From: an uncultured Hyphomicrobiales bacterium
GTDB lineage: Bacteria; Pseudomonadota; Alphaproteobacteria; Rhizobiales; Beijerinckiaceae
Reading direction: 5' to 3'
DNA: 64,000 bases
NCBI GenBank assembly: GCA_903825465.1
Contig: CAIKAR010000089.1
Span: 47,288 to 111,287, forward strand
This document shows positions 17,644-25,911 of the stretch, piece by piece. Below the pieces are notes generated by a model that was given only the letters and a program-made list of their open reading frames with translations, searched no databases and was not told where the DNA came from. Position numbers and translations under genes: made by a program. Numbering within the stretch: the stretch's first letter is position 1; each line of letters starts with the position of its first letter.

Positions 17644-18405
17644 ATGAATTTCCTGGGAACGCCCGACATTGGGGCCGGCCTGTTCGCCGGCCTGACGCTC
17701 GCTTCTTTCGCCACAGCCTTCATCGGCGTCTTCACCGGCACCGCCGGCGGATTGATTCTGCTGGCGATGATGGCGCAGGTGATGCCGCCCGTTGTGTTGA
17801 TTCCCGTGCACACGGTCGTGCAACTCGGCTCCGGCGTCACGCGCTCCATCATCATGTGGCGCTATGTGCTGCGTTCCACCATGCCGCCTTTCATGATCGG
17901 CGCGGCGCTGGGCGCGTTCGCTGGCGTCAAGGTCTTCGTCTCGCTGCCGACGACGACGCTTCAGGGCATTCTCGCGGTCTTCATCCTGGTTGTGACGTGG
18001 CTGCCGAAGCTCGGCCGCATTGGCGCGGAGCGCGGGCGGTTTCTCCTGCTCGGCTTCGTCGCGACGTTCGCCGGCATATTCGTCAGCGCCACGGGCACCA
18101 TCGTCGCGCCCTTCGTCGCCAGCGTCGCCAAGGACCGGCGCAACCATTCCGCCACGCTTGGCGCGCTGATGATCTTCGTCCACACGGCGAAGATCGTCGC
18201 CTTCGGCTTTCTCGGCTTCGCCGTCGCCGCCTACGTTCCCCTGATGATCGCGATGGTCGCGTCGGGCGCCGTTGGCAACTGGGTCGGCGAGGAGGCGCTG
18301 AACCGCGTGTCGGAACAGAGATTCCGTCTGATTCTTCAGCTTTTCCTCACCGCGCTCGGCCTGCAATTGCTGTGGAACGCGGTGAAGGGATGGGGGCTCG
18401 CCTGA
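17644..18405 (+). CDS. TauE/SafE family membrane permease
   Basis: A 253-residue membrane protein of about eight helices. The two-fold repeated pattern FATAFIGVFTGTAGGLILLAMM ... PVHTVVQLGSGVTR and LLLGFVATFAGIFVSATGTIVAPFVA ... FVHTAKIVAFGFLGF is the TauE/SafE (formerly DUF81) signature. Family members are thought to export sulfite, sulfoacetate or other organic anions. The true start is the ATG at 17644; the 528-codon track ORF reads the opposite strand of the TctC gene. It is divergent from the broken receptor and convergent with the thioesterase gene. Confidence 0.88.
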   Translation: MNFLGTPDIGAGLFAGLTLASFATAFIGVFTGTAGGLILLAMMAQVMPPVVLIPVHTVVQLGSGVTRSIIMWRYVLRSTMPPFMIGAALGAFAGVKVFVSLPTTTLQGILAVFILVVTWLPKLGRIGAERGRFLLLGFVATFAGIFVSATGTIVAPFVASVAKDRRNHSATLGALMIFVHTAKIVAFGFLGFAVAAYVPLMIAMVASGAVGNWVGEEALNRVSEQRFRLILQLFLTALGLQLLWNAVKGWGLA

Positions 18406-18418
18406 AACGACGGGCGAC

Positions 18419-18967
18419 CTATCCCGCCAGCTTCGACGCCGCTTCCGCGTCGAGAAAGGCGCGCACCGCGGGGCTCGCCGCCGGCGAGGCGGCGGTCGCG
18501 TTCATCAACGCCATCAAATCGGCGATGGGCACGAAGCGCTTCGCCTTTGGATCGTAGATCCCGCCGCGGTTGAGCGAGACCGCCGACAACAGGTCGCTTC
18601 CGTCTTTCGCGCGCGCGACGACGCGGTGTTCCATGACAACGGTCGTCGCCTCCCAATAAACGATGCGCGATTCAATTGTGAACCGCCGCCACACCCTCAA
18701 TTGCCGGCGGAAGCGCACTTGCGCCGCGGTCAACACCGGCATCCAGCCGGCCCCGCGGATGGCGCGCAACAAGCCGCCGCGGGCGAAGAGGTCGAAACGT
18801 CCGAGGTCCATCAACGCGAGATAGCGGCCGTTGTTCATGTGCAGGTTGACGTCGAGATCGCTCGGCAAAACGATCATGCAGACGCGCGACACGCCGAAGG
18901 GCGCGGCGATGGGCGGGCGAAACAACGCCGCCGCCCACACCCAAAGCAGGCGCAGCCAGAGGTTCAC
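18419..18967 (-). CDS. Acyl-CoA thioesterase, hotdog fold
   Basis: A 182-residue protein with a hotdog fold of the THEM6/4-hydroxybenzoyl-CoA thioesterase-like kind. After a hydrophobic 20-residue start it shows RVCMIVLPSDLDVNLHMNNGRYLALMDLGRFDL, where the D-N-HMNNGRY segment is the usual active-site helix, and then strands with VLTAAQVRFRRQLRVWRRFTIES. The start is a GTG at 18967, 16 bases after the FadJ-like gene stop. As last gene of the beta-oxidation operon it probably releases acids from acyl-CoA intermediates that cannot be degraded further. Confidence 0.82.
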   Translation of the reverse strand: MNLWLRLLWVWAAALFRPPIAAPFGVSRVCMIVLPSDLDVNLHMNNGRYLALMDLGRFDLFARGGLLRAIRGAGWMPVLTAAQVRFRRQLRVWRRFTIESRIVYWEATTVVMEHRVVARAKDGSDLLSAVSLNRGGIYDPKAKRFVPIADLMALMNATAASPAASPAVRAFLDAEAASKLAG

Positions 18968-18983
18968 GGCGCGCCGCGCGTTG

Positions 18984-21188
18984 TCACGCCGCCTTCGCCG
19001 GCGGAAAGCGGCCGTAGAACGTTTCGCCCTTCGCGGCCATGTCGCGCAGCAGTTTAGGCGGCGCGAAGCGGTCGCCGTGCTTGGCCGCGAGCTTGTCGCA
19101 CATCTCGACAAACGCCTTCGCGCCCATGCCGTCGATGTAGCTCAGCGTGCCGCCCGTGAAGGGCGCGAAGCCAAAGCCGAGAATCGACCCTACATCGGCT
19201 TCGCGCGGATCGGTCACGACGCCCTCTTCGACCGTGCGCGCCGCTTCGACCGACTGGGTCGCCAGCAGCCTTTGCTTCAACTCCTCGACATCGATGGCGT
19301 CCGGGTCGAGGTGGGCGGATTGCAATTCGCCGAGGCCCGCCCACAGCTTTTTCGGCCCCTTCTCGGGATAATCGTAGAAACCCTTGCCGTTCTTGCGGCC
19401 AAGGCGCTGCTGCTTGACGACCATCGTCTCCAGCAGCTTCTCCTGCCGGGGATCGATGGCTTGCGGGCCAAGATCTTTCTTTTCGGCCTGAAGGATTTTC
19501 CAGCCGAGGTCGAGCGCCACCTCGTCGTTGAGCGACAGCGGCCCGACCGGCATGCCGGCCATGCGCCCGGCGTTTTCGATCATCGCCGGCGGCACGCCCT
19601 CGATCAGCATCAGATGGCCTTCGCGGATATAGTTGAGCACGCAGCGGTTGGCGTAGAAGCCGCGCGTGTCGTTGACGACGATGGGCGTTTTCTTGATCTG
19701 CCGCACGAAATCGATCGCGTGGGCCAGCGCCTTCGGCCCCGTCTTCGCGCCGACGATGATCTCGACAAGCATCATGCGCTCGACGGGCGAGAAGAAGTGA
19801 ATCCCAATGAAATCCTCGTGGCGCGAAAAGTTCTCCGCCAGCGAGGTGATCGGCAACGTCGAGGTGTTGCTGGCGAAGATCGTCTCCGCGCCCATCGCCG
19901 CTTCGGCCTTCTTGATCGCGGTCGCCTTCACGTCGCGGTCCTCGAACACCGCCTCGACGACGAGGTCGACGCCGGCGAGCTTCGAATAATCGTCCGTCGC
20001 CTCGATGCGCGCCAGCAAGGCGTCGCGGTCCGCGCTCGTCGCCCGGCCGCGGTTGATCTGCGCCGTGATCAGGTTGCGCGAGATGTCCTTGCCCTTGTCG
20101 GCGGAGGCCTGGTCGCGGTCGATCAACACGACCTCGATGCCGGCCATGGCGCTGACATAGCCAATGCTCGCGCCCATGAATCCGGCGCCGATGACGCCGA
20201 GCTTTTTCACCTTCGAGGCGGGCTCCGCCTTCGGCCGCCGCGCGCCCTTGTTGAGTTCTCCCATCGACACGAAGAGCGAGCGGATCATCGCCGCGGCCTC
20301 CTTCGAGCGCAGGATGCTGGCGAACCAGCGGCTCTCGACCCGCAGCGCGAGGTCCATCGGCAATTGCAAGCCCTCGTAAACCGCGTGCAGGATGGCCTTG
20401 GCGGCGGGATAGTTGTCCATGGTTTCGCGGCGGTAGATCGCGTTGGCCGCGGGCCACGTCATCATGCCCGCCGGCGAAAACACCTTGCCGCTCGGCAAGC
20501 GGAAATCCTTGCGGTCCCACGGCGCGACGGGCGAGCCGCCGTTCTTGATCCACGCCTTGGCCTTGGCGACGATGTCGGCGGCGGGCGCCACCTCGCCCAC
20601 GAGTCCCATCTTCTGCGCGACGGCGCCCTTGAGCTGCTCGCCCTTGAACATCATCTGCAAGGCGTCGCCGGTCTGCATCAGGCGCGGCACGCGCTGCGAG
20701 CCGCCGGCGCCGGGGAACAAGCCGATCTTGATTTCCGGCAGGCCGACGCGCGTTCTGTCGTCGTCCGCGGCGACGCGGTAATGACACGCCAACGCGAGTT
20801 CGAAGGCGCCGCCGACGCACACGCCGTTGATGGCGGCGGCCCATGGCTTGCCACATGTTTCAAGCTTGCGATAGAGCTGCGACAGCTTGCGCGTGCCGTC
20901 GAAGAAAGCTTGCGTCGCCGGCTCTTCGCCCTCTTTCGCGGCGAGGTCGGCGAACTGGCGCGAAAATCCTTCGAGCATCGTGAGATCGGCGCCGCCGGAG
21001 AAATTGTCCTTCCCCGACGCGACGACGCAGCCCTTGATCGCCGCGTCGGCGACGACCTTGTCGATGGCCTCGTCGAGCTCGCGCATGACATCGAGCGTGA
21101 TGACGTTCATCGAGCGGCCGGGCATGTCCCAGGTGAGCAGGGCGACGCCGTCGGCGTCTGTTTCAAATCGGAAGTTGACTGGGGTCAT
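18984..21188 (-). CDS. fadJ: Bifunctional enoyl-CoA hydratase / 3-hydroxyacyl-CoA dehydrogenase (FadJ-like)
   Basis: A 734-residue bifunctional enzyme of fatty acid beta-oxidation. Residues 1-200 form a crotonase domain with the SGGADLTML oxyanion motif and the two catalytic glutamates in GGAFELALACHY and LPEIKIGLFPGAGG. From about 325 the dehydrogenase begins with the NAD-binding KKLGVIGAGFMGASIGYVSAMAG, followed by ASNTSTLPI, HFFSPVERMMLVEII and NDTRGFYANR, and the two C-terminal helical domains. This is the alpha subunit type; the thiolase beta subunit is encoded just upstream. Whether FadB- or FadJ-like in the E. coli sense cannot be settled by eye; the short length fits FadJ-like alphaproteobacterial enzymes. 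Confidence 0.93.
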   Translation of the reverse strand: MTPVNFRFETDADGVALLTWDMPGRSMNVITLDVMRELDEAIDKVVADAAIKGCVVASGKDNFSGGADLTMLEGFSRQFADLAAKEGEEPATQAFFDGTRKLSQLYRKLETCGKPWAAAINGVCVGGAFELALACHYRVAADDDRTRVGLPEIKIGLFPGAGGSQRVPRLMQTGDALQMMFKGEQLKGAVAQKMGLVGEVAPAADIVAKAKAWIKNGGSPVAPWDRKDFRLPSGKVFSPAGMMTWPAANAIYRRETMDNYPAAKAILHAVYEGLQLPMDLALRVESRWFASILRSKEAAAMIRSLFVSMGELNKGARRPKAEPASKVKKLGVIGAGFMGASIGYVSAMAGIEVVLIDRDQASADKGKDISRNLITAQINRGRATSADRDALLARIEATDDYSKLAGVDLVVEAVFEDRDVKATAIKKAEAAMGAETIFASNTSTLPITSLAENFSRHEDFIGIHFFSPVERMMLVEIIVGAKTGPKALAHAIDFVRQIKKTPIVVNDTRGFYANRCVLNYIREGHLMLIEGVPPAMIENAGRMAGMPVGPLSLNDEVALDLGWKILQAEKKDLGPQAIDPRQEKLLETMVVKQQRLGRKNGKGFYDYPEKGPKKLWAGLGELQSAHLDPDAIDVEELKQRLLATQSVEAARTVEEGVVTDPREADVGSILGFGFAPFTGGTLSYIDGMGAKAFVEMCDKLAAKHGDRFAPPKLLRDMAAKGETFYGRFPPAKAA

Positions 21189-21237
21189 GACCGGTCCTCT
21201 CGCAAAACAAATTCACGGCGTGGCCGCGTGGCCGCTC

Positions 21238-22446
21238 TCACACTCTCTCGATGATCGTCGCGGTGCCCATGCCCGCGCCGATGCACAGGGTGATGAGCGC
21301 CGTCGATTTGCCCGAGCGTTCGAGCTCGTCGAGCGCGGTTCCCAGAATCATCGCGCCCGTCGCGCCAAGCGGGTGGCCGAGCGCGATGGCGCCGCCGTTG
21401 ACGTTGACCTTGTCCATGGAAACGTCGAACGCCTGCAAAAACCGCAGCACCACCGCCGCGAAGGCCTCGTTGACCTCGATAAGGTCCATGTCGGCGATCG
21501 ACATGCCGGCGCGCTTCAGCAGCTTCTTCGTCACGTCCACGGGGCCGGTCAGCATCAGCGCGGGGTCCGAGCCGATGTTGGCGAAGGCGCGGATTTTGGC
21601 GCGCGGCTTGAGGCCCGCCGCCTTGCCCGACTCGGCGTTGCCGATCAACACCGCGGCGGCGCCATCGACGATGCCCGACGAATTGCCGGCGTGGTGGACG
21701 TGGTTGATCGTCTCGACTTCCGGATGCGCCTGTATGGCGACGGCGTCGAAGCCGCCTTGCTCTCCCATCATGACGAACGACGCTTTGAGCGCGGCGAGCG
21801 ACTGCATGTCGGTCGCTGGCCGCAGGTGCTCGTCCCTAGCCAATATCGTCAGGCCGTTGATGTCCTTCACCGGAACGACGGACCTCGCGAAGCGCCCCTC
21901 GGCCCAGGCGCGGCCGGCGCGCTTTTGCGACTCCACCGCGTAGGCGTCCACGTCGTCGCGCGAAAAGCCGTATTTCGTCGCGATCAAGTCCGCGGACACG
22001 CCCTGCGGCATGAAGTATGAGGGAATCGCGATGGCGGGATCGACCGGCCACGCGCCGCCCGACGCGCCGATGCCCACCCGGCTCATGCTCTCGACGCCGC
22101 CGCCGACGGCCATGTCGTGCTGGCCCGACATCACCTGCGCCGCGGCGAAGTTCACCGCGTCGAGGCCCGAGGCGCAGAAGCGGTTGATCTGCACGCCCGG
22201 CACATGGTTGCCATAGCCCGCCGTCAGCGCCGACGCGCGGGCGATGTCGCCGCCCGCCTCGCCGACGGGATCGACGCAGCCGAGAATCACGTCGTCCACC
22301 AATTGGGTGTCGAGATGGTTGCGCTCGCGGATCGCGCGCAACGCCGTCGTCGCGAGGCCCAGCGTCGAGACCTCGTGCAGCGAGCCGTCCGGTTTGCCGC
22401 GCCCGCGCGGCGTGCGCACGGCGTCGTAGATGAAAGCGTCTGTCAT
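21238..22446 (-). CDS. Acetyl-CoA acyltransferase (thiolase)
   Basis: A 402-residue thiolase. The acylated Cys lies in NRFCASGLDAVNFAAAQV, followed by GGGVESMSRV, and the C-terminal catalytic motifs are NEAFAAVVLRFLQAF, NVNGGAIALGHPLGATGA and the second Cys in LCIGAGMG. It cleaves 3-ketoacyl-CoA to acetyl-CoA and a shortened acyl-CoA. The start is MTDAFIYDAVRTPRG at 22446; the 53 additional codons of the track read through a REP-like repeat. It sits 49 bases before the FadJ-like gene and forms the beta-oxidation complex with it. Confidence 0.93.
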   Translation of the reverse strand: MTDAFIYDAVRTPRGRGKPDGSLHEVSTLGLATTALRAIRERNHLDTQLVDDVILGCVDPVGEAGGDIARASALTAGYGNHVPGVQINRFCASGLDAVNFAAAQVMSGQHDMAVGGGVESMSRVGIGASGGAWPVDPAIAIPSYFMPQGVSADLIATKYGFSRDDVDAYAVESQKRAGRAWAEGRFARSVVPVKDINGLTILARDEHLRPATDMQSLAALKASFVMMGEQGGFDAVAIQAHPEVETINHVHHAGNSSGIVDGAAAVLIGNAESGKAAGLKPRAKIRAFANIGSDPALMLTGPVDVTKKLLKRAGMSIADMDLIEVNEAFAAVVLRFLQAFDVSMDKVNVNGGAIALGHPLGATGAMILGTALDELERSGKSTALITLCIGAGMGTATIIERV

Positions 22447-22468
22447 GAGGGGCTCCTGGCCGCTTGTT

Positions 22469-22518
22469 CCTTCTGCCCGCTCCCGCGGGGAGAGGTGGCG
22501 CGAAGCGCCTGATGAGGG
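22469..22518. repeat. REP-like palindromic intergenic element
   Basis: Fifty bases between the acyl-CoA dehydrogenase and thiolase genes contain CTCCCGCGGGGAG and GGCGCGAAGCGCC, two small hairpins ending in GATGAGGG. This order is that of the common alphaproteobacterial repeat often mis-translated as SSGASRHLSPRERAEG, which is exactly how the track extends the thiolase. It may stabilise the mRNA or act as a weak processing site in the operon. Only this one copy is seen in the window. Confidence 0.6.
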
Positions 22519-22615
22519 CTCGCTCAACGCCGCCGTGTTAAAAACCTGATCCGCTCCGAAACAGCGAAGGCAACTATCGCGCCAACAAGCGCCGCGTTGT
22601 CCCACGTCCGCCCCT

Positions 22616-24394
22616 TCAAAAAGCCTCCGCCGGAAGGCCCATCATCGTGTCGGCGCCGGTCTTGACGCGCGCCAGATGCGTCGCGGTTTCGGGCAGCGTC
22701 CGCTCCATGAAATAACGCCCCACGGCGAGCCTGGCTTCCATTCCCGGCTCGGCTTTTTTCGCCAGGGCCGCGCGCGCGATCTTCGCCCACATATAGCCCA
22801 GCGCCGCGAGGCCGAACAGGTGCATGTAGTCGTAGGAGCCCGCGCCGGCGTTGTCGGGCTTCGCCATGGCGTTCTGCATGAACCACATGGTCGCCTGCTG
22901 GAGGTCGCCGACGCCCTTTTTCATTCCATCGAGATAAGGCGCCATCTCCGGCGTCGCCGCGTTTTCCTTCGCGAAGGCCTGAACCTCCTCGAAAAACGCC
23001 GTCAGCGCGCGCCCGCCGTCCTTCGGCAATTTGCGCCCCACGAGGTCGAGCGCCTGAATGCCGTTGGCGCCCTCGTAGATCATGGCGATGCGCGCGTCGC
23101 GGACGAACTGCTCCATGCCGGATTCGGCGATGTAGCCATGGCCGCCGAACACCTGCTGCGCCTTGACGGCGTTGTCGAAGCCGCGGTCGGTCAGCACGCC
23201 CTTGAGCACGGGCGTCATCAATCCCAGCAGGTCGTCGGCGCGGCGGCGCTCCTTCTCGTCCGGCGAGCGGCGCGCGATGTCGGCTTGCAGCAGCGCCCAG
23301 ATCGCCAGCGCCCGCGCGCCCTCGTTGAACGAGCGGATGTCGAGCAGCATGCGCCGGACATCGGGATGCACGAGGATGGAATCGGCTGGTTTGTCGGGCG
23401 ATTTCGGCCCGCTCAGCGAACGCCCCTGCAAACGGTCGCGCGCGTAGGCGGCGGCGTTCTGATAGGCGACGTCGGAAATCGCCACGCCCTGCATGGCGAC
23501 GCCGAGCCGCGCCTCGTTCATCATCACGAACATGGCGTTGAGGCCCTTGTTGGCCTCGCCGATGAGAAACCCCTTCGCCTCGTCGTAGTTCATCACGCAG
23601 GTGGAATTGGCGTGAATGCCCATTTTGTGTTCGATGGAGCCGCACGACACCGCGTTGCGCGCGCCAAGCGAGCCATCGGCGTTCGGCAGAAACTTCGGCA
23701 CGATGAACAGCGAGATGCCGCGCGTGCCCGCCGGCGCGCCCTCGATGCGCGCCAGCACGAGATGCACGATGTTGTCGGCGAGATCGTGTTCGCCGGCGGA
23801 TATGAAAATCTTCTGTCCGGTGATCGCGTGGGAGCCGTCGCCGTTGGGCTTGGCGCGCGTCTTCAACAGGCCAAGATCGGTGCCGCAGTGGGACTCGGTC
23901 AGGTTCATGGTGCCGGTCCATTCGCCCGACACCATCTTCGGCAGGTATTGCTTCTTCAATTCCGGCGACGCGTGCTCGTTGATCGCCGCGATCGCGCCCT
24001 GCGACAGGCCGGGATACATGGTGAAAGCCATGTTGGCCGAGGCCGAAAACTGGTTGATGAGCGCCGCGAGCGTATAAGGAAGGCCCTGTCCGCCATATTC
24101 CGCGTCCGCGGCGAGGCCGATCCAGCCGCCGTCCGCATAGGCCTTGTAGGCTTCCTTGAAACCCTTTGGCGTGGTCACGGAACCGTCGGCGTTGCGCACG
24201 CAGCCCTCGCGGTCGCCCGAAAGGTTGAGCGGCTGCAAAACCTTTTCGGAAATCTTTCCGCCTTCTTCCAGAATCGCTTCAACGATGTCGGGCGGGGCGT
24301 CCGAAAAGCCGGGCAAATTGCCATGCCGGCTCCAGTCGAAAACATCGTTGAGCAGAAACAGGGTTTCTTCGACGGGCGCTTTGTATGTGGGCAT
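22616..24394 (-). CDS. Long acyl-CoA dehydrogenase (DmdC/FadE-like, with C-terminal extension)
   Basis: A 592-residue acyl-CoA dehydrogenase, longer than the 380-residue classical type because of a C-terminal helical domain. Visible are the MPTYKAPVEETLFLLNDVF start typical of this subgroup, GGWIGLAADAEYGGQGLP, MNLTESHCGTDLGLLKTRA, IFISAGEHDLADNIVHLVLARI, the RDARIAMIYEGANGIQALDLVGRK segment that carries the base Glu, and a C-terminal MHLFGLAALGYMWAK. Members include DmdC of sulfur-compound breakdown and fatty acyl-CoA dehydrogenases; the beta-oxidation neighbours favour the latter. The start is the ATG at 24394. It leads the operon to thiolase, FadJ-like enzyme and thioesterase. Confidence 0.92.
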   Translation of the reverse strand: MPTYKAPVEETLFLLNDVFDWSRHGNLPGFSDAPPDIVEAILEEGGKISEKVLQPLNLSGDREGCVRNADGSVTTPKGFKEAYKAYADGGWIGLAADAEYGGQGLPYTLAALINQFSASANMAFTMYPGLSQGAIAAINEHASPELKKQYLPKMVSGEWTGTMNLTESHCGTDLGLLKTRAKPNGDGSHAITGQKIFISAGEHDLADNIVHLVLARIEGAPAGTRGISLFIVPKFLPNADGSLGARNAVSCGSIEHKMGIHANSTCVMNYDEAKGFLIGEANKGLNAMFVMMNEARLGVAMQGVAISDVAYQNAAAYARDRLQGRSLSGPKSPDKPADSILVHPDVRRMLLDIRSFNEGARALAIWALLQADIARRSPDEKERRRADDLLGLMTPVLKGVLTDRGFDNAVKAQQVFGGHGYIAESGMEQFVRDARIAMIYEGANGIQALDLVGRKLPKDGGRALTAFFEEVQAFAKENAATPEMAPYLDGMKKGVGDLQQATMWFMQNAMAKPDNAGAGSYDYMHLFGLAALGYMWAKIARAALAKKAEPGMEARLAVGRYFMERTLPETATHLARVKTGADTMMGLPAEAF

Positions 24395-24480
24395 GGCGAA
24401 CTCCAGCGGCTTGAGCATAGGCACAAGAGACGGCTGGTTCCAGCGCGCTCGCAACCTACGCTTCAAAGCCTTCACGAATT

Positions 24481-24498
24481 TAGTTCACATATAAACTA
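24481..24498. promoter_or_regulatory. Palindrome TAGTT-N8-AACTA upstream of the beta-oxidation operon
   Basis: The AT-rich stretch 24481-24498 reads TAGTT, eight bases, AACTA, a perfect 5+5 dyad. On the minus strand it overlaps a -10-like TATATG, 17 bases from a TTGCGC -35-like hexamer (24516-24511), about 90 bases before the acyl-CoA dehydrogenase start. The symmetry and position fit a TetR-type fatty-acid repressor site. No regulator gene lies nearby, and the promoter match is moderate. Confidence 0.4.
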
Positions 24499-24499
24499 G

Positions 24500-24667
24500 A
24501 TGGCGCGATCGCGCAAGGGCGGACGTGGCGCGCCAACACCGCGCAACGCGAACATGGCCATCCGCGCCCTGGCGCTGGCGATCCCTGGCGCTTTCCTGTT
24601 GAAACGCAGCCGTCCCCGATCGTCCCAAGCCCGCTTCCGCTTGCGTCGCGCGCGCCAATCCGCCTAA
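24500..24667 (+). CDS. Possible small basic protein (55 aa) or small RNA before dnaN
   Basis: This frame is too short for the ORF track. It runs ATG 24500 to TAA 24667 and encodes 55 residues starting MARSRKGGRGAPTPRNANMA with a central hydrophobic patch (AIRALALAIPGAFLL) and 15 Arg/Lys but no Asp or Glu. It is followed after 10 bases by a strong intrinsic terminator. No ribosome site is visible, and GC-rich DNA yields such frames by chance, so the transcript could equally be a roughly 200-base small RNA. It is recorded because the terminator needs a plus-strand transcript that the ORF track does not supply. Confidence 0.25.
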   Translation: MARSRKGGRGAPTPRNANMAIRALALAIPGAFLLKRSRPRSSQARFRLRRARQSA

Positions 24668-24677
24668 GGTTAATTCC

Positions 24678-24704
24678 CCCCGGCCTCGGGCCGGGGCGCT
24701 TTTT
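24678..24704 (+). terminator. Intrinsic terminator upstream of dnaN
   Basis: CCCCGGCC, loop TCG, GGCCGGGG (24678-24696) forms a perfect eight-base-pair stem, followed by CGC and five T residues. It points along the plus strand but ends only 24 bases before the dnaN start, and no long plus-strand gene precedes it. It could end the small transcript above or attenuate dnaN. Confidence 0.6.
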
Positions 24705-24727
24705 CGCGGGGATGTGGTCGGGCCGCC

Positions 24728-25846
24728 ATGAAAGTCACTCTTGAACGCAGCGCCTTGCTGAAATCGCTCGGCCACGTCCACCGCGTCGTCGAACGGCGCA
24801 CCACGATCCCGATCCTGTCCAACGTGCTGCTGCGCGCCAATGGGCGGACGCTTGAATTGAAGGCGACGGATCTCGACATCGAGGTCACGGAGGCGATCGC
24901 CGCCGATGTCTCGCAGGCCGGCGCGACGACATTGCCCGCGCACACCCTCCACGACATCGTCCGCAAGCTCGCCGAAGGCGCCCAGGTGTCGCTTGAGACG
25001 ACGGGCGAAAGCGGCCAGCTGCTGCTGCGCTCGGGCCGTTCGCGGTTCAACCTGCAATCGCTGCCCGAAACCGACTTCCCCGATCTCGCGTCGGGCGAGC
25101 TTTCACACAGTTTCAAACTGCCCGCGGCGGATCTGCGCAAGCTCTTCGCCAAGACGCAATTCGCCATTTCCACCGAGGAGACCCGCTACTATCTCAACGG
25201 CGTCTTTCTACACACGATGGATATCGACGGCCACGCCATGATGCGCGCGGTCGCCACGGACGGGCACCGCCTCGCGCGCATTGAAATCCCCGCGCCCGCC
25301 GGCGCCGCCGGGATGCCCGGCGTCATCGTGCCCCGCAAGACGGTCTCGGAAGTCCTGAACATCATCGAGGGCGCGGAAGGCGACATCAGCGTCGAAATCT
25401 CCACGACGAAGGCGCGCTTCACCTTCGGCGATCTCGTGCTGATCTCGAAGCTCATCGACGGCACTTTTCCCGACTACGCGCGCGTCATTCCCACCGGCAA
25501 CGACAAGCGGCTGATCGTCGATTGCACGCCGTTCAAGGAGGCGGTCGACCGCGTCTCGACGATTTCGTCGGAGCGTGGCCGCGCCGTGAAGCTCGCCGTC
25601 GCCGACGGCAAGCTGACGCTTTCCGTCACCAATCCAGATTCAGGCTCCGCAGTCGAGGAACTCGAGGTCGACTACGACTCCGCGCCCATCGACATTGGTT
25701 TCAACGCGAAATACCTGCTCGACATCACGCGGGAGCTCGACAGCGACACCGCGTTGTTCAAGCTCGCCGACCCCGGTTCGCCCACCATCGTCCAGGACCG
25801 CGACGGCGCGGCGGCGCTCTATGTTTTGATGCCGATGCGCGTGTAG
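24728..25846 (+). CDS. dnaN: DNA polymerase III beta sliding clamp
   Basis: The 372-residue sliding clamp has three similar domains. The start MKVTLERSALLKSLGHVHRVVERRTTIPILSNVLL, FAISTEETRYYLNGVFLH, VATDGHRLARIEI and the C-terminal LYVLMPMRV are near-invariant DnaN segments, and the length is normal. It encircles DNA and tethers the replicative polymerase. It is not adjacent to dnaA or recF in this window, unlike the common dnaA-dnaN order, and no DnaA-box cluster is visible around it. A terminator-like hairpin lies 24 bases upstream. Confidence 0.97.
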   Translation: MKVTLERSALLKSLGHVHRVVERRTTIPILSNVLLRANGRTLELKATDLDIEVTEAIAADVSQAGATTLPAHTLHDIVRKLAEGAQVSLETTGESGQLLLRSGRSRFNLQSLPETDFPDLASGELSHSFKLPAADLRKLFAKTQFAISTEETRYYLNGVFLHTMDIDGHAMMRAVATDGHRLARIEIPAPAGAAGMPGVIVPRKTVSEVLNIIEGAEGDISVEISTTKARFTFGDLVLISKLIDGTFPDYARVIPTGNDKRLIVDCTPFKEAVDRVSTISSERGRAVKLAVADGKLTLSVTNPDSGSAVEELEVDYDSAPIDIGFNAKYLLDITRELDSDTALFKLADPGSPTIVQDRDGAAALYVLMPMRV

Positions 25847-25911
25847 GCGCGGCGGCGGCGACCGGGCGGATCAACCGCCGGCGCCAAGGGAGAGCGAAGC
25901 GGAGAGACGAC

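Noticed and set aside
24395-24727. Replication origin next to dnaN
   Set aside because: No cluster of DnaA boxes (TTATCCACA-like) and no dnaA are visible; the AT-rich part is short and better explained as promoter and operator.
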